Source: SZUA-370 sp034003955 (lineage in GTDB: Bacteria; Spirochaetota; Spirochaetia; Treponematales; UBA12059). From it: a stretch of 17,803 bases of DNA. The stretch covers positions 1 through 17,803 of the forward strand of contig JAVEXO010000051.1 in assembly GCA_034003955.1 (NCBI GenBank). The letters run 5' to 3'. The notes beneath the pieces were generated by a model, which saw nothing but the letters and a program-made list of their open reading frames with translations, was not told where the DNA came from and did not search any database. This document shows positions 7,074-13,602 of this stretch, one piece after another (the first letter of the stretch is position 1; each line of letters opens with the position of its first letter). The translations under genes were made by a program, and so were the position numbers.

Positions 7074-8071
7074 TCGTCAACCTTTCGATCGAGATGGTAC
7101 ACCCTGTTCCCACCGTCTTTCCAGGCTTTCATCATGAGTCCATAGGCTTTTTCCACGACTCCCTTAAAATCGGGGCCATTCTCTGGCCATGAGGCGATGG
7201 CTATGCTGACACTCAAATGAAAAGCCGAACCATCAGTCACACTACGCAGGTCCAGGTTGGCAAAAGAAGACTCTATCCTGGCTGCAAGAGCCTTGGCTTC
7301 TCGCGGATTGCAATCGCAGGCAACTATGGCCGTCTCATTACTGCGCAGCCTGATGGCCCAGGCCTTGCGTAGGCCACGCGCCTCATCCTTGAGTATCGCG
7401 GCTATACGCTCCATGGCAAAGTCACCTGCGGCATGAGTCCATGCATCGCATAGATCCTTGAACCTGTCGGGCTTGCAAACCAGTATTGCGGCCGGAGGCT
7501 CGATGCTACGATGCAGCTCGTCATCCAGAAAGGCACGTGACCATAAACCGGTACCCGAGTCTGTATACATCTGCCTTCGTAGCTCCCTAACCCATGGCGA
7601 ATTATCCGATATGAGTGCCTGGGTAGAACGAACCCGCGATGATATCATGGTGACGGCTCTGAGCAGAATGCGCGCCGATATGTCTGGCCGCTCTTTGACC
7701 AGGTCTTCCATCGTCAGCTCACGCCCCGGAAAGGCCAGGACCATGGATGGCTGTACACACAGGGCCATGGCATCATAGGACGCGCCTCTGGAGAAGTCGA
7801 AGTCTCCAACGGTATCACCGGATACGAAGCGAGCCATCTCCTCAGAACGCCCCGAAGCATCAATGCGCGATACGGCGACGAGGCCTGAGCTAATTATGAA
7901 AAAACGCCTGGCCATCTCGCCAGAGCGAAACAGCACATGCCCCTCCTCGCAGGAAAACAGCTCTGACTTCGAGGCAAGCCAGAACATATCATCCTGCAGG
8001 AGCCGGGAAAAGAAATCTGATCCTTTAAGAAGGCGTGCCTTATCGGACAAGCCCCCTGCTATTGTTGTCAT
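7070..8071 (-). CDS. cNMP-like domain plus degenerate GGDEF domain, probably a non-catalytic partner
   Basis: 333 residues. The architecture is the same as the next gene: a Crp-type beta-barrel at about residues 20-120, a helical linker, and a GGDEF-like fold beginning at MYTDSGTGLWSRAFLDDE. Both functional centres are eroded. In the barrel the phosphate cassette reads VGDFDFSRGASYDAMA, with the binding Arg missing. In the cyclase domain the signature is RSNET (233-237) instead of GGDEF, the metal-binding aspartate region reads CKPDRFKDLCDAW, and no RxxD site precedes it. The fold ending KDGGNRVYHL is kept. It is therefore unlikely to make cyclic di-GMP and is better seen as a sensor, dimerisation partner or pseudo-enzyme for its overlapping neighbour. 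There is no Shine-Dalgarno sequence at ATG 8071, and a TATACT box ends nine bases upstream. Confidence 0.83.
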   Translation of the reverse strand: MTTIAGGLSDKARLLKGSDFFSRLLQDDMFWLASKSELFSCEEGHVLFRSGEMARRFFIISSGLVAVSRIDASGRSEEMARFVSGDTVGDFDFSRGASYDAMALCVQPSMVLAFPGRELTMEDLVKERPDISARILLRAVTMISSRVRSTQALISDNSPWVRELRRQMYTDSGTGLWSRAFLDDELHRSIEPPAAILVCKPDRFKDLCDAWTHAAGDFAMERIAAILKDEARGLRKAWAIRLRSNETAIVACDCNPREAKALAARIESSFANLDLRSVTDGSAFHLSVSIAIASWPENGPDFKGVVEKAYGLMMKAWKDGGNRVYHLDRKVDE

Positions 8072-8072
8072 G

Positions 8073-8086
8073 CTAGCGCTAGTATA
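8073..8086 (-). promoter_or_regulatory. Candidate -10 box and palindrome immediately before the degenerate GGDEF gene
   Basis: On the minus strand TATACT (complement of 8081-8086) overlaps a perfect 10-bp palindrome CTAGCGCTAG (8073-8082), which would sit at the transcription start, just before ATG 8071. No good -35 is seen. It might be an internal promoter or operator separating these genes from lysS, which ends 53 bases upstream. Confidence 0.3.
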
Positions 8087-8124
8087 GTCGCCCCGACACC
8101 ATAATGGAATAGCGAGCGATAACT

Positions 8125-9657
8125 TTACTGGTTCACCGGCTTCATTGTCGGAAAAAGTATTACATCCCTTATGCTATACGCGTCGGTCAGGAACATTATG
8201 AGCCTGTCTATGCCAATACCCATGCCACCCGTAGGCGGCATGCCAATTTCCAGGCTCGAGACGAAGTCTGCATCGAACATGTAGGCCTCATCGTCTCCTA
8301 ACTCGCGCTCCTTGAGCTGTTGCTGGAAGCGGTCGTTCTGCACGATGGGGTCGTTGAGCTCCGAATACGCGTTGGCGAGTTCTCTACCATACACGAAAGC
8401 CTCGAACCGTTCCGTCATCGTAGGATCACCGGGCTTCTGCTTCGTTAACGGCGAGATATCTGCCGGGTAGTCAATGATGAAGGTAGGCTGTATCAATTCC
8501 TTCTCAGCGTACTTCTCGAATGCGGCGTTGAGTATGTCGCCCTTGGAACAGTCCTTGAGCTTCTTCTTGAGTTCCTCGGTCAAGCCCTTGGCAACAGCAA
8601 GGTCGCGGGCTTCCTCGTCGGTCTTTATGGTGGAGAAATCAATGCCACCGTACTCCTTGACGGCATCCATCATCGTCAATCGTCGCCATGGAGCCGCCAG
8701 ATGCAACTCAGTACCCTGATAGCTTATTGTCGTCGAACCACAGACTTTTTCTGCGGCGTAGGCACATATGTTCTCGCACAGCTCCATCATGTCGTTGTAG
8801 TCGGCGTAAGCCTGATACAGTTCTATCATGGTAAATTCGGGATTATGGCGTATGTCCACGCCCTCGTTGCGGAAGTCCTTGCCCATCTCGTAGACGCGCT
8901 CCATGCCACCGACTATACAGCGCTTGAGATACAGTTCTGTGGCAATGCGCAGGTAGAGCTGGAGGTTGAGTGCGTTTGACTTGGTGACGAATGGCCTGGC
9001 CGCGGCTCCGCTCGCTATGGTGGAGAGTATGGGAGTGTCAACCTCTATGTACCCGCGCTCGTCGAGGTACTCACGCACAGCCTTGATGATGGCTGTGCGC
9101 TTCTTGAAGGTCTCCATTACCTGGGGGTTCATCACGAGGTCGAGATAACGGCGACGATAACGCTGCTCTGGATCCTTAAGGCCATGGTACTTCTCAGGCA
9201 AAGGCTCAAGGGCCTTGGCCAGCAGCACCATACGCTTGGCATGAACCGATATCTCACCGCGGCGCGTCTTGAAGACATAGCCTTCCACCCCGATGATATC
9301 ACCCATATCCCATGTCTTTACGTGGGTGTAGGCTTCTTCTCCCAGTCCTTCTGCATTGAGGTAAATCTGAACGCGTCCATCGCGGTCCTGGAGGTCTATG
9401 AAGGCCGCCTTGCCTATGTCGCGGAAGCTCATGATACGTCCGGCTATGGACACATCCTGGTTCTCAAGCCCTTCAAAACCCTGCTTTATCTCTTCTGAGT
9501 GATGGCTCTGTTTCCAGGTTACGACGGCAAAGGGATCCCTACCCTCCGCCTGGAGCTTGGCGAGTTTCTCGCGGCGCACCATCTGCTGCTCGCTCAGCGC
9601 CTTCCTGGCACCTTCCTCGTCTATCCTGTCCTCGGCTCCGCTCTCTTCCTGGCTCAT
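8125..9657 (-). CDS. lysS: Lysyl-tRNA synthetase, class II
   Basis: 510 residues, typical for bacterial class II LysRS. The N-terminal OB-fold anticodon-binding domain includes SIAGRIMSFRDIGKAAFIDL and HVKTWDMGDIIGVEGYVF. Motif 1 lies around YRRRYLDLVMNP and the following helix, motif 2 is FRNEGVDIRHNPEFTMIELY, and motif 3 is GMGIGIDRLIMFL near the C-terminus. The family PPTGGMG signature just before motif 3 is intact. The enzyme charges tRNA-Lys with lysine using ATP in the cytoplasm. A short acidic, Glu-rich N-terminal extension of about 25 residues precedes the usual start region. The start is well supported by GAGGAG about six bases before ATG. It heads a minus-strand block of four genes, the other three being regulatory or cell-envelope-like. 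Confidence 0.97.
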   Translation of the reverse strand: MSQEESGAEDRIDEEGARKALSEQQMVRREKLAKLQAEGRDPFAVVTWKQSHHSEEIKQGFEGLENQDVSIAGRIMSFRDIGKAAFIDLQDRDGRVQIYLNAEGLGEEAYTHVKTWDMGDIIGVEGYVFKTRRGEISVHAKRMVLLAKALEPLPEKYHGLKDPEQRYRRRYLDLVMNPQVMETFKKRTAIIKAVREYLDERGYIEVDTPILSTIASGAAARPFVTKSNALNLQLYLRIATELYLKRCIVGGMERVYEMGKDFRNEGVDIRHNPEFTMIELYQAYADYNDMMELCENICAYAAEKVCGSTTISYQGTELHLAAPWRRLTMMDAVKEYGGIDFSTIKTDEEARDLAVAKGLTEELKKKLKDCSKGDILNAAFEKYAEKELIQPTFIIDYPADISPLTKQKPGDPTMTERFEAFVYGRELANAYSELNDPIVQNDRFQQQLKERELGDDEAYMFDADFVSSLEIGMPPTGGMGIGIDRLIMFLTDAYSIRDVILFPTMKPVNQ

Positions 9658-9703
9658 GCATACTCCTCTTTGCGGGCGTCATTGTAGCGCTCCACGGAGG
9701 GGT

Positions 9704-9733
9704 ATTGTAGGCGGAACAAGGCATCAGTTTCAA
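9704..9733 (-). promoter_or_regulatory. Candidate lysS promoter
   Basis: On the minus strand TTGAAA (complement of 9728-9733), 18 bases, then TACAAT (complement of 9704-9709). The start would be near 9697, giving a leader of about 40 bases containing the GAGGAG ribosome-binding site. A second perfect TATAAT lies further upstream (complement of 9774-9779), with TTGAAT 19 bases before it, so tandem promoters are possible. No T-box or other riboswitch-like leader was seen. Confidence 0.4.
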
Positions 9734-9802
9734 GCGCGCTAACGGGTTGGCTCTCTTTGGATCCTGGACAACGATTATAGCGGGGTGTAGCTAGAACTAT
9801 TC

Positions 9803-9841
9803 AAAAAAAAGAACCGAGCCGTATACGAACGGCCTCGGTTC
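9803..9841 (-). terminator. Rho-independent terminator reading on the minus strand
   Basis: GAACCGAGCCGT (9811-9822) pairs with ACGGCCTCGGTTC (9829-9841) through 12 base pairs with one bulged base and a six-base loop. On the minus strand the hairpin is followed by eight T residues (complement of 9803-9810). The only open frame it can serve locally is the start-less minus-strand frame ending at 9857, which stops 15 bases before the hairpin. It also insulates the lysS promoter from upstream transcription. Confidence 0.85.
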
Positions 9842-9856
9842 CCTCCCAAGGAGGAT

Positions 9857-10072
9857 TCATCGATATAACGACCCATTGGGTATAATGGTTACAAAATCCG
9901 GCTCTACTAGGCAAGCGAAAAATTGCGTTGACAACGTGGGAATCTCAATCTTAAAGTTGGAGTCTTGAGCGATATCATACGTTTTTTTGGCAGGAATGAC
10001 GGTTGAAGTTGTGGCGCCGGATACACATTGATTACAGTTCCTGCCATTATATTTCTCAAACCATACATAGCA
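9857..10072 (-). pseudogene. Start-less open frame, probable 3' remnant of a truncated gene
   Basis: A 71-codon frame is open from just after a TAA (complement of 10073-10075) to a TGA (complement of 9857-9859), with no usable start codon in its first half. The translation looks like real protein: it begins CYVWFEKYNGRNCNQCVSG, continues TTSTVIPAKKTYDIAQDS and then NFKIEIPTLSTQFF, and ends VEPDFVTIIPNGSLYR. A strong terminator follows 15 bases downstream. This is what is left when the 5' part of a gene is lost. The break lies just where the AT-richer plus-strand methyltransferase gene begins (10099). The family was not recognised. A shorter frame from ATG 10047 enters an A7 run in the phase that could slip -1 into this frame, so a frameshifted small gene is an alternative. 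Confidence 0.4.
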
Positions 10073-10098
10073 TTATACCGATTGGAGATTTATAGCAC

Positions 10099-11124
10099 AT
10101 GATTGATTCATTATTGAGTAAAGGCATCCTCCCTGATCCGTTGGTTCGTTTAGGGGTGAGGCGCCTCACAAAGAATACTATTCACAGCATAGAAAAGATG
10201 GATGTTGCTGAAAAGGAAGAGTACCTGATGCGTTTTATTAGAGAGCGCAGCCACGGACCTATTGCAATCAAAACTATAGATGCCAATGAACAACATTATG
10301 AGATGCCCAGTGAATTTTTTGAGTTAGTATTAGGTCGACATAAGAAATACAGCTGTGCTTACTGGGAACAAGGAGATTCGCTCGATGATGCCGAGAAGAG
10401 GATGCTTGAATTGGTTTGTCTTCGTGCTGGTATAGAAGATGGTCAAAGAATTCTAGAACTCGGATGCGGATGGGGGTCGTTTTGTATCTATGCGGCCATG
10501 CGTTTTCCTCATACACGTATAACAGCCGTATCCAATTCAAACAATCAGCGCTCCTATATAGAAGAAATAATTAAACAACGAGATATAAAAAACCTGCAGG
10601 TTATCACCTGCGACATCAATGAGCTGGCACTTACTGAAACATTTGACCGTGTGGTATCAATAGAGATGTTTGAGCATATGAGAAATTATGAAACGCTCTT
10701 TGGTAACGTCGCTGGATTTTTAAATGAAAAAGGAAAACTCTTTGTTCATGTCTTCTGCCATCGCAATTTCCCGTATACCTACGAAGAAAAGAATAGCAAA
10801 GACTGGATGGCTAAATACTTCTTTACTGGCGGCACCATGCCCAGCCAGGACCTTTTCCATTTTTTCAACCATCATGTGCGCATTAGTCAACAATGGGCTG
10901 TCAATGGCAAGCACTATCAAAAAACTCTAGAAGCATGGTTGAAAAAAATGGACCAACAAAAGAATGCTGTAATGCCCATTTTGGCCCGGCGGGAGGGCGA
11001 GCGAGAGGCCGTGAAGTGGTGGTCCTATTGGCGTGTTTTCTTCATGGCTTGTGCCGAGTTTTTCGCTATTAATGGCGGAAACGAATATTTCGTGGCACAT
11101 TATCTATTTGAAAAGAATAGTTGA
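10099..11124 (+). CDS. SAM-dependent methyltransferase of the cyclopropane-fatty-acid synthase superfamily
   Basis: 341 residues, apparently complete. The N-terminus (LLSKGILPDPLVRLGVRRL) and the line PIAIKTIDANEQHYEMPSEF followed by VLGRHKKYSCAYW match a group of CFA-synthase-like / coclaurine N-methyltransferase-like enzymes. SAM-binding motif I is ILELGCGWGSFCIYAA (about residues 118-133). Later conserved segments are ITAVSNSNNQ, FDRVVSIEMFEHMRNYE, KLFVHVFCHRNFPY, DWMAKYFFTGGTMPS and the C-terminal WWSYWRVFFMACAEFF. The substrate is uncertain: it could be a lipid, amine or other small molecule, and an actual cyclopropane synthase is not implied. GGAGA lies about ten bases before the ATG. 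Codon use and base composition are visibly AT-richer than all neighbours, the gene is alone on its strand, and it ends six bases from the convergent synthetase. Recent horizontal acquisition is likely. Confidence 0.88.
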   Translation: MIDSLLSKGILPDPLVRLGVRRLTKNTIHSIEKMDVAEKEEYLMRFIRERSHGPIAIKTIDANEQHYEMPSEFFELVLGRHKKYSCAYWEQGDSLDDAEKRMLELVCLRAGIEDGQRILELGCGWGSFCIYAAMRFPHTRITAVSNSNNQRSYIEEIIKQRDIKNLQVITCDINELALTETFDRVVSIEMFEHMRNYETLFGNVAGFLNEKGKLFVHVFCHRNFPYTYEEKNSKDWMAKYFFTGGTMPSQDLFHFFNHHVRISQQWAVNGKHYQKTLEAWLKKMDQQKNAVMPILARREGEREAVKWWSYWRVFFMACAEFFAINGGNEYFVAHYLFEKNS

Positions 11125-11130
11125 CGGCAC

Positions 11131-13434
11131 TTATATTGAAGCGGCTGCCATAATCCACATATTCAGTATCTTGAGCGCTTGATCAGCGGTCCTGAACGTG
11201 GGGACACCGTGATGCCTTAGTTCGCGGACAAGAGGATCGTAGAGGGCGCCTGAATCTACGACAGCGACCCAGGGTTTCTCGCTTCGTGCGAACAGCTGGC
11301 CATAGCGCGTCGCCAGGGAATCGCTTCTGGTAACATCCTCGTCGTGCCCCTCCCCGGCGGCAAGCGTGTTCATGCGCGCCGTCAAGGGAACTATGCCGAC
11401 AATGCCCGCATCTACATTTTTGTCGGCCATGATAGCGTCGAAAGACTCGTAGTATGCATCGTCGTCACCCATGGGCGTAATGTCCAAGGGGTTGTGCGCA
11501 TCGACTATCTCGCCGATCTTGGCGGCCTTGAGCACGGCCTGTAGCCTGGCAATTGTCTCGGGCCTGAACTCGGCCATAGTGAGCGCGCCCAGGTTGTCGG
11601 CAAACGCGACACACTCGAAACCGGCATTGGACAAGGCTCCAAGCCTCAGGCCACGAGCATTCCTGCCAGCGAAGGCCGCAAACAAAGACAGTGCATCGTC
11701 GAAGTCATCAAGTGTTTCTAAGACCGTGGCTCCTGCACGCGACAGGAGAGCCCGTGTTACCGGCCAGTCGCCTGCAATGCTGGCAGTGTGGCTTGCGCTT
11801 GCTGCCGCTCCCGCCGCCGTGCGTCCGGCACGGTAGAATATGACCCGGCGCCCGCTAGAGCGGATACGCCTGACAGCCCTGACAACCTTGAGCCCGTCCA
11901 GAGGTTTGAAGCCTTCTACGTAGACGGCAAATAACTCTATGCTCGGGTCGTCGGCTAACCATTCTAGATAGTCGCCTATGCTCACGTCCATCTGGTTGCC
12001 ACAGGTGATGACATACTTGGGATTGAGCTCTGGATGCTTCGAGACGCGGCAGATGGCAAAGGCCCCGGACTGGGAAATAAAGGCGACCGGCGCCATGGTG
12101 CCGCGTGGCATGGGAAGCTTGTACTCGGGTATGAACAAGGTGTTGTACTTGCCAGGCACTGAGCGTATGCCCAGGCAGTTTCCACCGTTGAGGAGGGGTC
12201 CACGGCTAACGCTCGAACGCGAGCCCAGAAGCGCATCACGCATCCTTGCGACTATTGCCTCGGTGCCCGATTTCTCTTCCAGACCGCCCGGTATGACTAT
12301 GACAGCCTGGGCCTTGTCGGCCTCTGCCAGTTCGGCTATGCATTCAGGCGCTTGAGCGGCCGGAATGACCAGCACGAAGAGATCCACCTTCTCGGGAAGT
12401 GACATGACGTCTGGCACACAGCGGCAACCGTCTATCTCCTCTATCCCTGCCTTGACGACGTAGAGCCGCTTGGGGTCAAAGCCGCTCTCTAGAAGATTAC
12501 GGAGTATGATACGGCCGTTGTTTATGCCTTTTTCTGACACGCCTATGACGGCTGCGCTCTCCGGCTTTAGGAGCCTGTCTATCTTGTCTACGGGCCTGAG
12601 CGCCTGTGCCCTGTTGACTATGGAACCATCGCTCGCCTTGGCAAGCTGTCCATCACTCGTTGCGATGGTGCCAAGCTTGACCAGGGCGTCAAGGGCGACT
12701 AATTCCCCCTGCCCGTCCTCTGCCTTTACGACGACGAAGGGGTTGACCTCAAGCTCGGTAATCCCCGCCCTGGCAAAGGCAGGTGCGGCCTCTACGAAGG
12801 CCAACAGGAGGTCTACGAGCCTCTCTTCGTCTATGGTAGCGGCCGTACCGCGAAGACCGCCACAGAGGAGGTCTCGCACCGCGTTGCCACGCAAGGCAGC
12901 CTGTATAAGAACACGATCTGCTCCGTCGGGGCTCAGGAAGAGAGACGCGGTGCCAGGCTTAAAACTCTTGGCCAGGAACTCGGTATAGATGCCGCCGGGA
13001 CCAAAAGAAATGACAGAACCAAAGTCCATGGCAAATCGATAGCCTACTATTATCTCATGCCCGAGCCGGGGTTCAAAACTTACAAACTCGTTGACGGTGT
13101 AGCCTTCTACTCGGTACGAGCCGAAGCGCGACTCCATATCCTCGATGGCGGCACGTATTGCCGCTGAATCCTTAGCCACCACAGCGACGCCGCCGGCCTC
13201 TGTCTTGTGTAGTATCTCAGGGCTTACGACCTTTATGACAACCCGCTCTCCAGGCATAGCCTTGATCTCTCCATCAAGAGCGCCGATACCTGTAGAGCCC
13301 TTTAGGGTAATGCTGACAGGTACGCGTAGCCCCATCAAGCCGAGTATTGCCACACCCTCAGGCTCAGTCAGCGCGTCTCTGCCTTCGGCTCGTGCCGCGG
13401 CCAAAGCCTCCGTAAGTCTTCGTTCGTCAATCAT
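11131..13434 (-). CDS. ADP-forming acyl-CoA (acetyl-CoA) synthetase, fused beta-alpha subunits
   Basis: 767 residues from ATG 13434 (GGTGGT four bases upstream); a TTG at 13446 would add four residues. The first 240 or so residues are the ATP-grasp beta part, with VVIKVVSPEILHKTEAGGV carrying the swivel histidine (His76 from this ATG) and ITELEVNPFVVV. The rest is the alpha part: a CoA-binding domain (SAAVIGVSEKGINNGRIILR, then LFVLVIPAAQAPECI), then succinyl-CoA-ligase-like domains (NCLGIRSVPGKYNTLF, VAFISQSGAFA, ITCGNQMDVSIGDYLEWLA), and the phospho-histidine in SASHTASIAGD (His549). Family reaction: acyl-CoA + ADP + Pi gives acid + CoA + ATP, used by fermenters to gain ATP when excreting acetate. 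The beta-alpha order is the reverse of the commoner alpha-beta fusion. No GNAT domain is present, so it is not a Pat-type acetyltransferase. Substrate range cannot be told from sequence. Confidence 0.88.
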   Translation of the reverse strand: MIDERRLTEALAAARAEGRDALTEPEGVAILGLMGLRVPVSITLKGSTGIGALDGEIKAMPGERVVIKVVSPEILHKTEAGGVAVVAKDSAAIRAAIEDMESRFGSYRVEGYTVNEFVSFEPRLGHEIIVGYRFAMDFGSVISFGPGGIYTEFLAKSFKPGTASLFLSPDGADRVLIQAALRGNAVRDLLCGGLRGTAATIDEERLVDLLLAFVEAAPAFARAGITELEVNPFVVVKAEDGQGELVALDALVKLGTIATSDGQLAKASDGSIVNRAQALRPVDKIDRLLKPESAAVIGVSEKGINNGRIILRNLLESGFDPKRLYVVKAGIEEIDGCRCVPDVMSLPEKVDLFVLVIPAAQAPECIAELAEADKAQAVIVIPGGLEEKSGTEAIVARMRDALLGSRSSVSRGPLLNGGNCLGIRSVPGKYNTLFIPEYKLPMPRGTMAPVAFISQSGAFAICRVSKHPELNPKYVITCGNQMDVSIGDYLEWLADDPSIELFAVYVEGFKPLDGLKVVRAVRRIRSSGRRVIFYRAGRTAAGAAASASHTASIAGDWPVTRALLSRAGATVLETLDDFDDALSLFAAFAGRNARGLRLGALSNAGFECVAFADNLGALTMAEFRPETIARLQAVLKAAKIGEIVDAHNPLDITPMGDDDAYYESFDAIMADKNVDAGIVGIVPLTARMNTLAAGEGHDEDVTRSDSLATRYGQLFARSEKPWVAVVDSGALYDPLVRELRHHGVPTFRTADQALKILNMWIMAAASI

Positions 13435-13449
13435 GTCTACCACCAAATT

Positions 13450-13602
13450 TTAGAAGTACAGTTCATACTCTTGAGGCACGGGAGCATTGGCGTCATCCTT
13501 GACGTACCCGAGCCTTGCTCGGGCCCCGTTAGGGCGCCGCGTCCCTGCGGCGCCAACGCCCCCGCCTGGTTAGAAGTACAGTTCATACTCTTGAGGCACG
13601 GG
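13450..13602 (-). repeat. 33-bp direct repeat of the glutamine synthetase 3' end, 120 bases apart
   Basis: Bases 13450-13482 and 13570-13602 are identical. Each reads on the minus strand as the codons for PVPQEYELYF plus TAA. Homology continues a little beyond with a few changes (both copies encode NAPVPQEYELYF). The copies are exactly 120 bases apart, so the downstream copy is in frame with the glutamine synthetase reading frame across its stop. The 39 codons between the two TAA stops are open. The intervening bases contain the two hairpins at 13507-13554. Confidence 0.9.
13507..13554. repeat. Pair of GC-rich hairpins, REP-like palindromic element
   Basis: CCCGAGC (13507-13513), three-base loop, GCTCGGG (13517-13523): a perfect seven-base stem. 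Then GGCGCCGC (13533-13540), six-base loop, GCGGCGCC (13547-13554): a perfect eight-base stem. Neither is followed by a T run on either strand, so they are not ordinary terminators. They fill the space between the two copies of the glutamine synthetase 3' end. Two close hairpins in an intergenic GC-rich block resemble repetitive extragenic palindromes, but no second copy occurs in this window. Confidence 0.6.

Noticed and set aside
9658..9802. T-box or riboswitch leader of lysS
   Set aside because: No specifier-loop/T-box sequence or terminator-antiterminator pair was seen on the minus strand between the candidate promoters and the lysS start.
10099..11124. Genuine cyclopropane-fatty-acyl-phospholipid synthase (cfa)
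   Set aside because: It belongs to the same superfamily, but the closest resemblance is to the coclaurine N-methyltransferase-like/CFA-like group, so a cyclopropane reaction and the symbol cfa are not justified.
12470..12988. 172-codon plus-strand frame opposite the acyl-CoA synthetase
   Set aside because: Shadow of a well-supported gene; Ser/Arg/Pro-rich translation with no recognisable motif and no ribosome-binding site.
11131..13434. Pat-type protein acetyltransferase (synthetase-like domain plus GNAT) that would pair with the sirtuin
   Set aside because: The length is fully used by ATP-grasp, CoA-binding and ligase domains with both relay histidines; no GNAT segment is visible.
13507..13554. 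Rho-independent terminator of glutamine synthetase
   Set aside because: The two hairpins are strong, but no T run follows on either strand.
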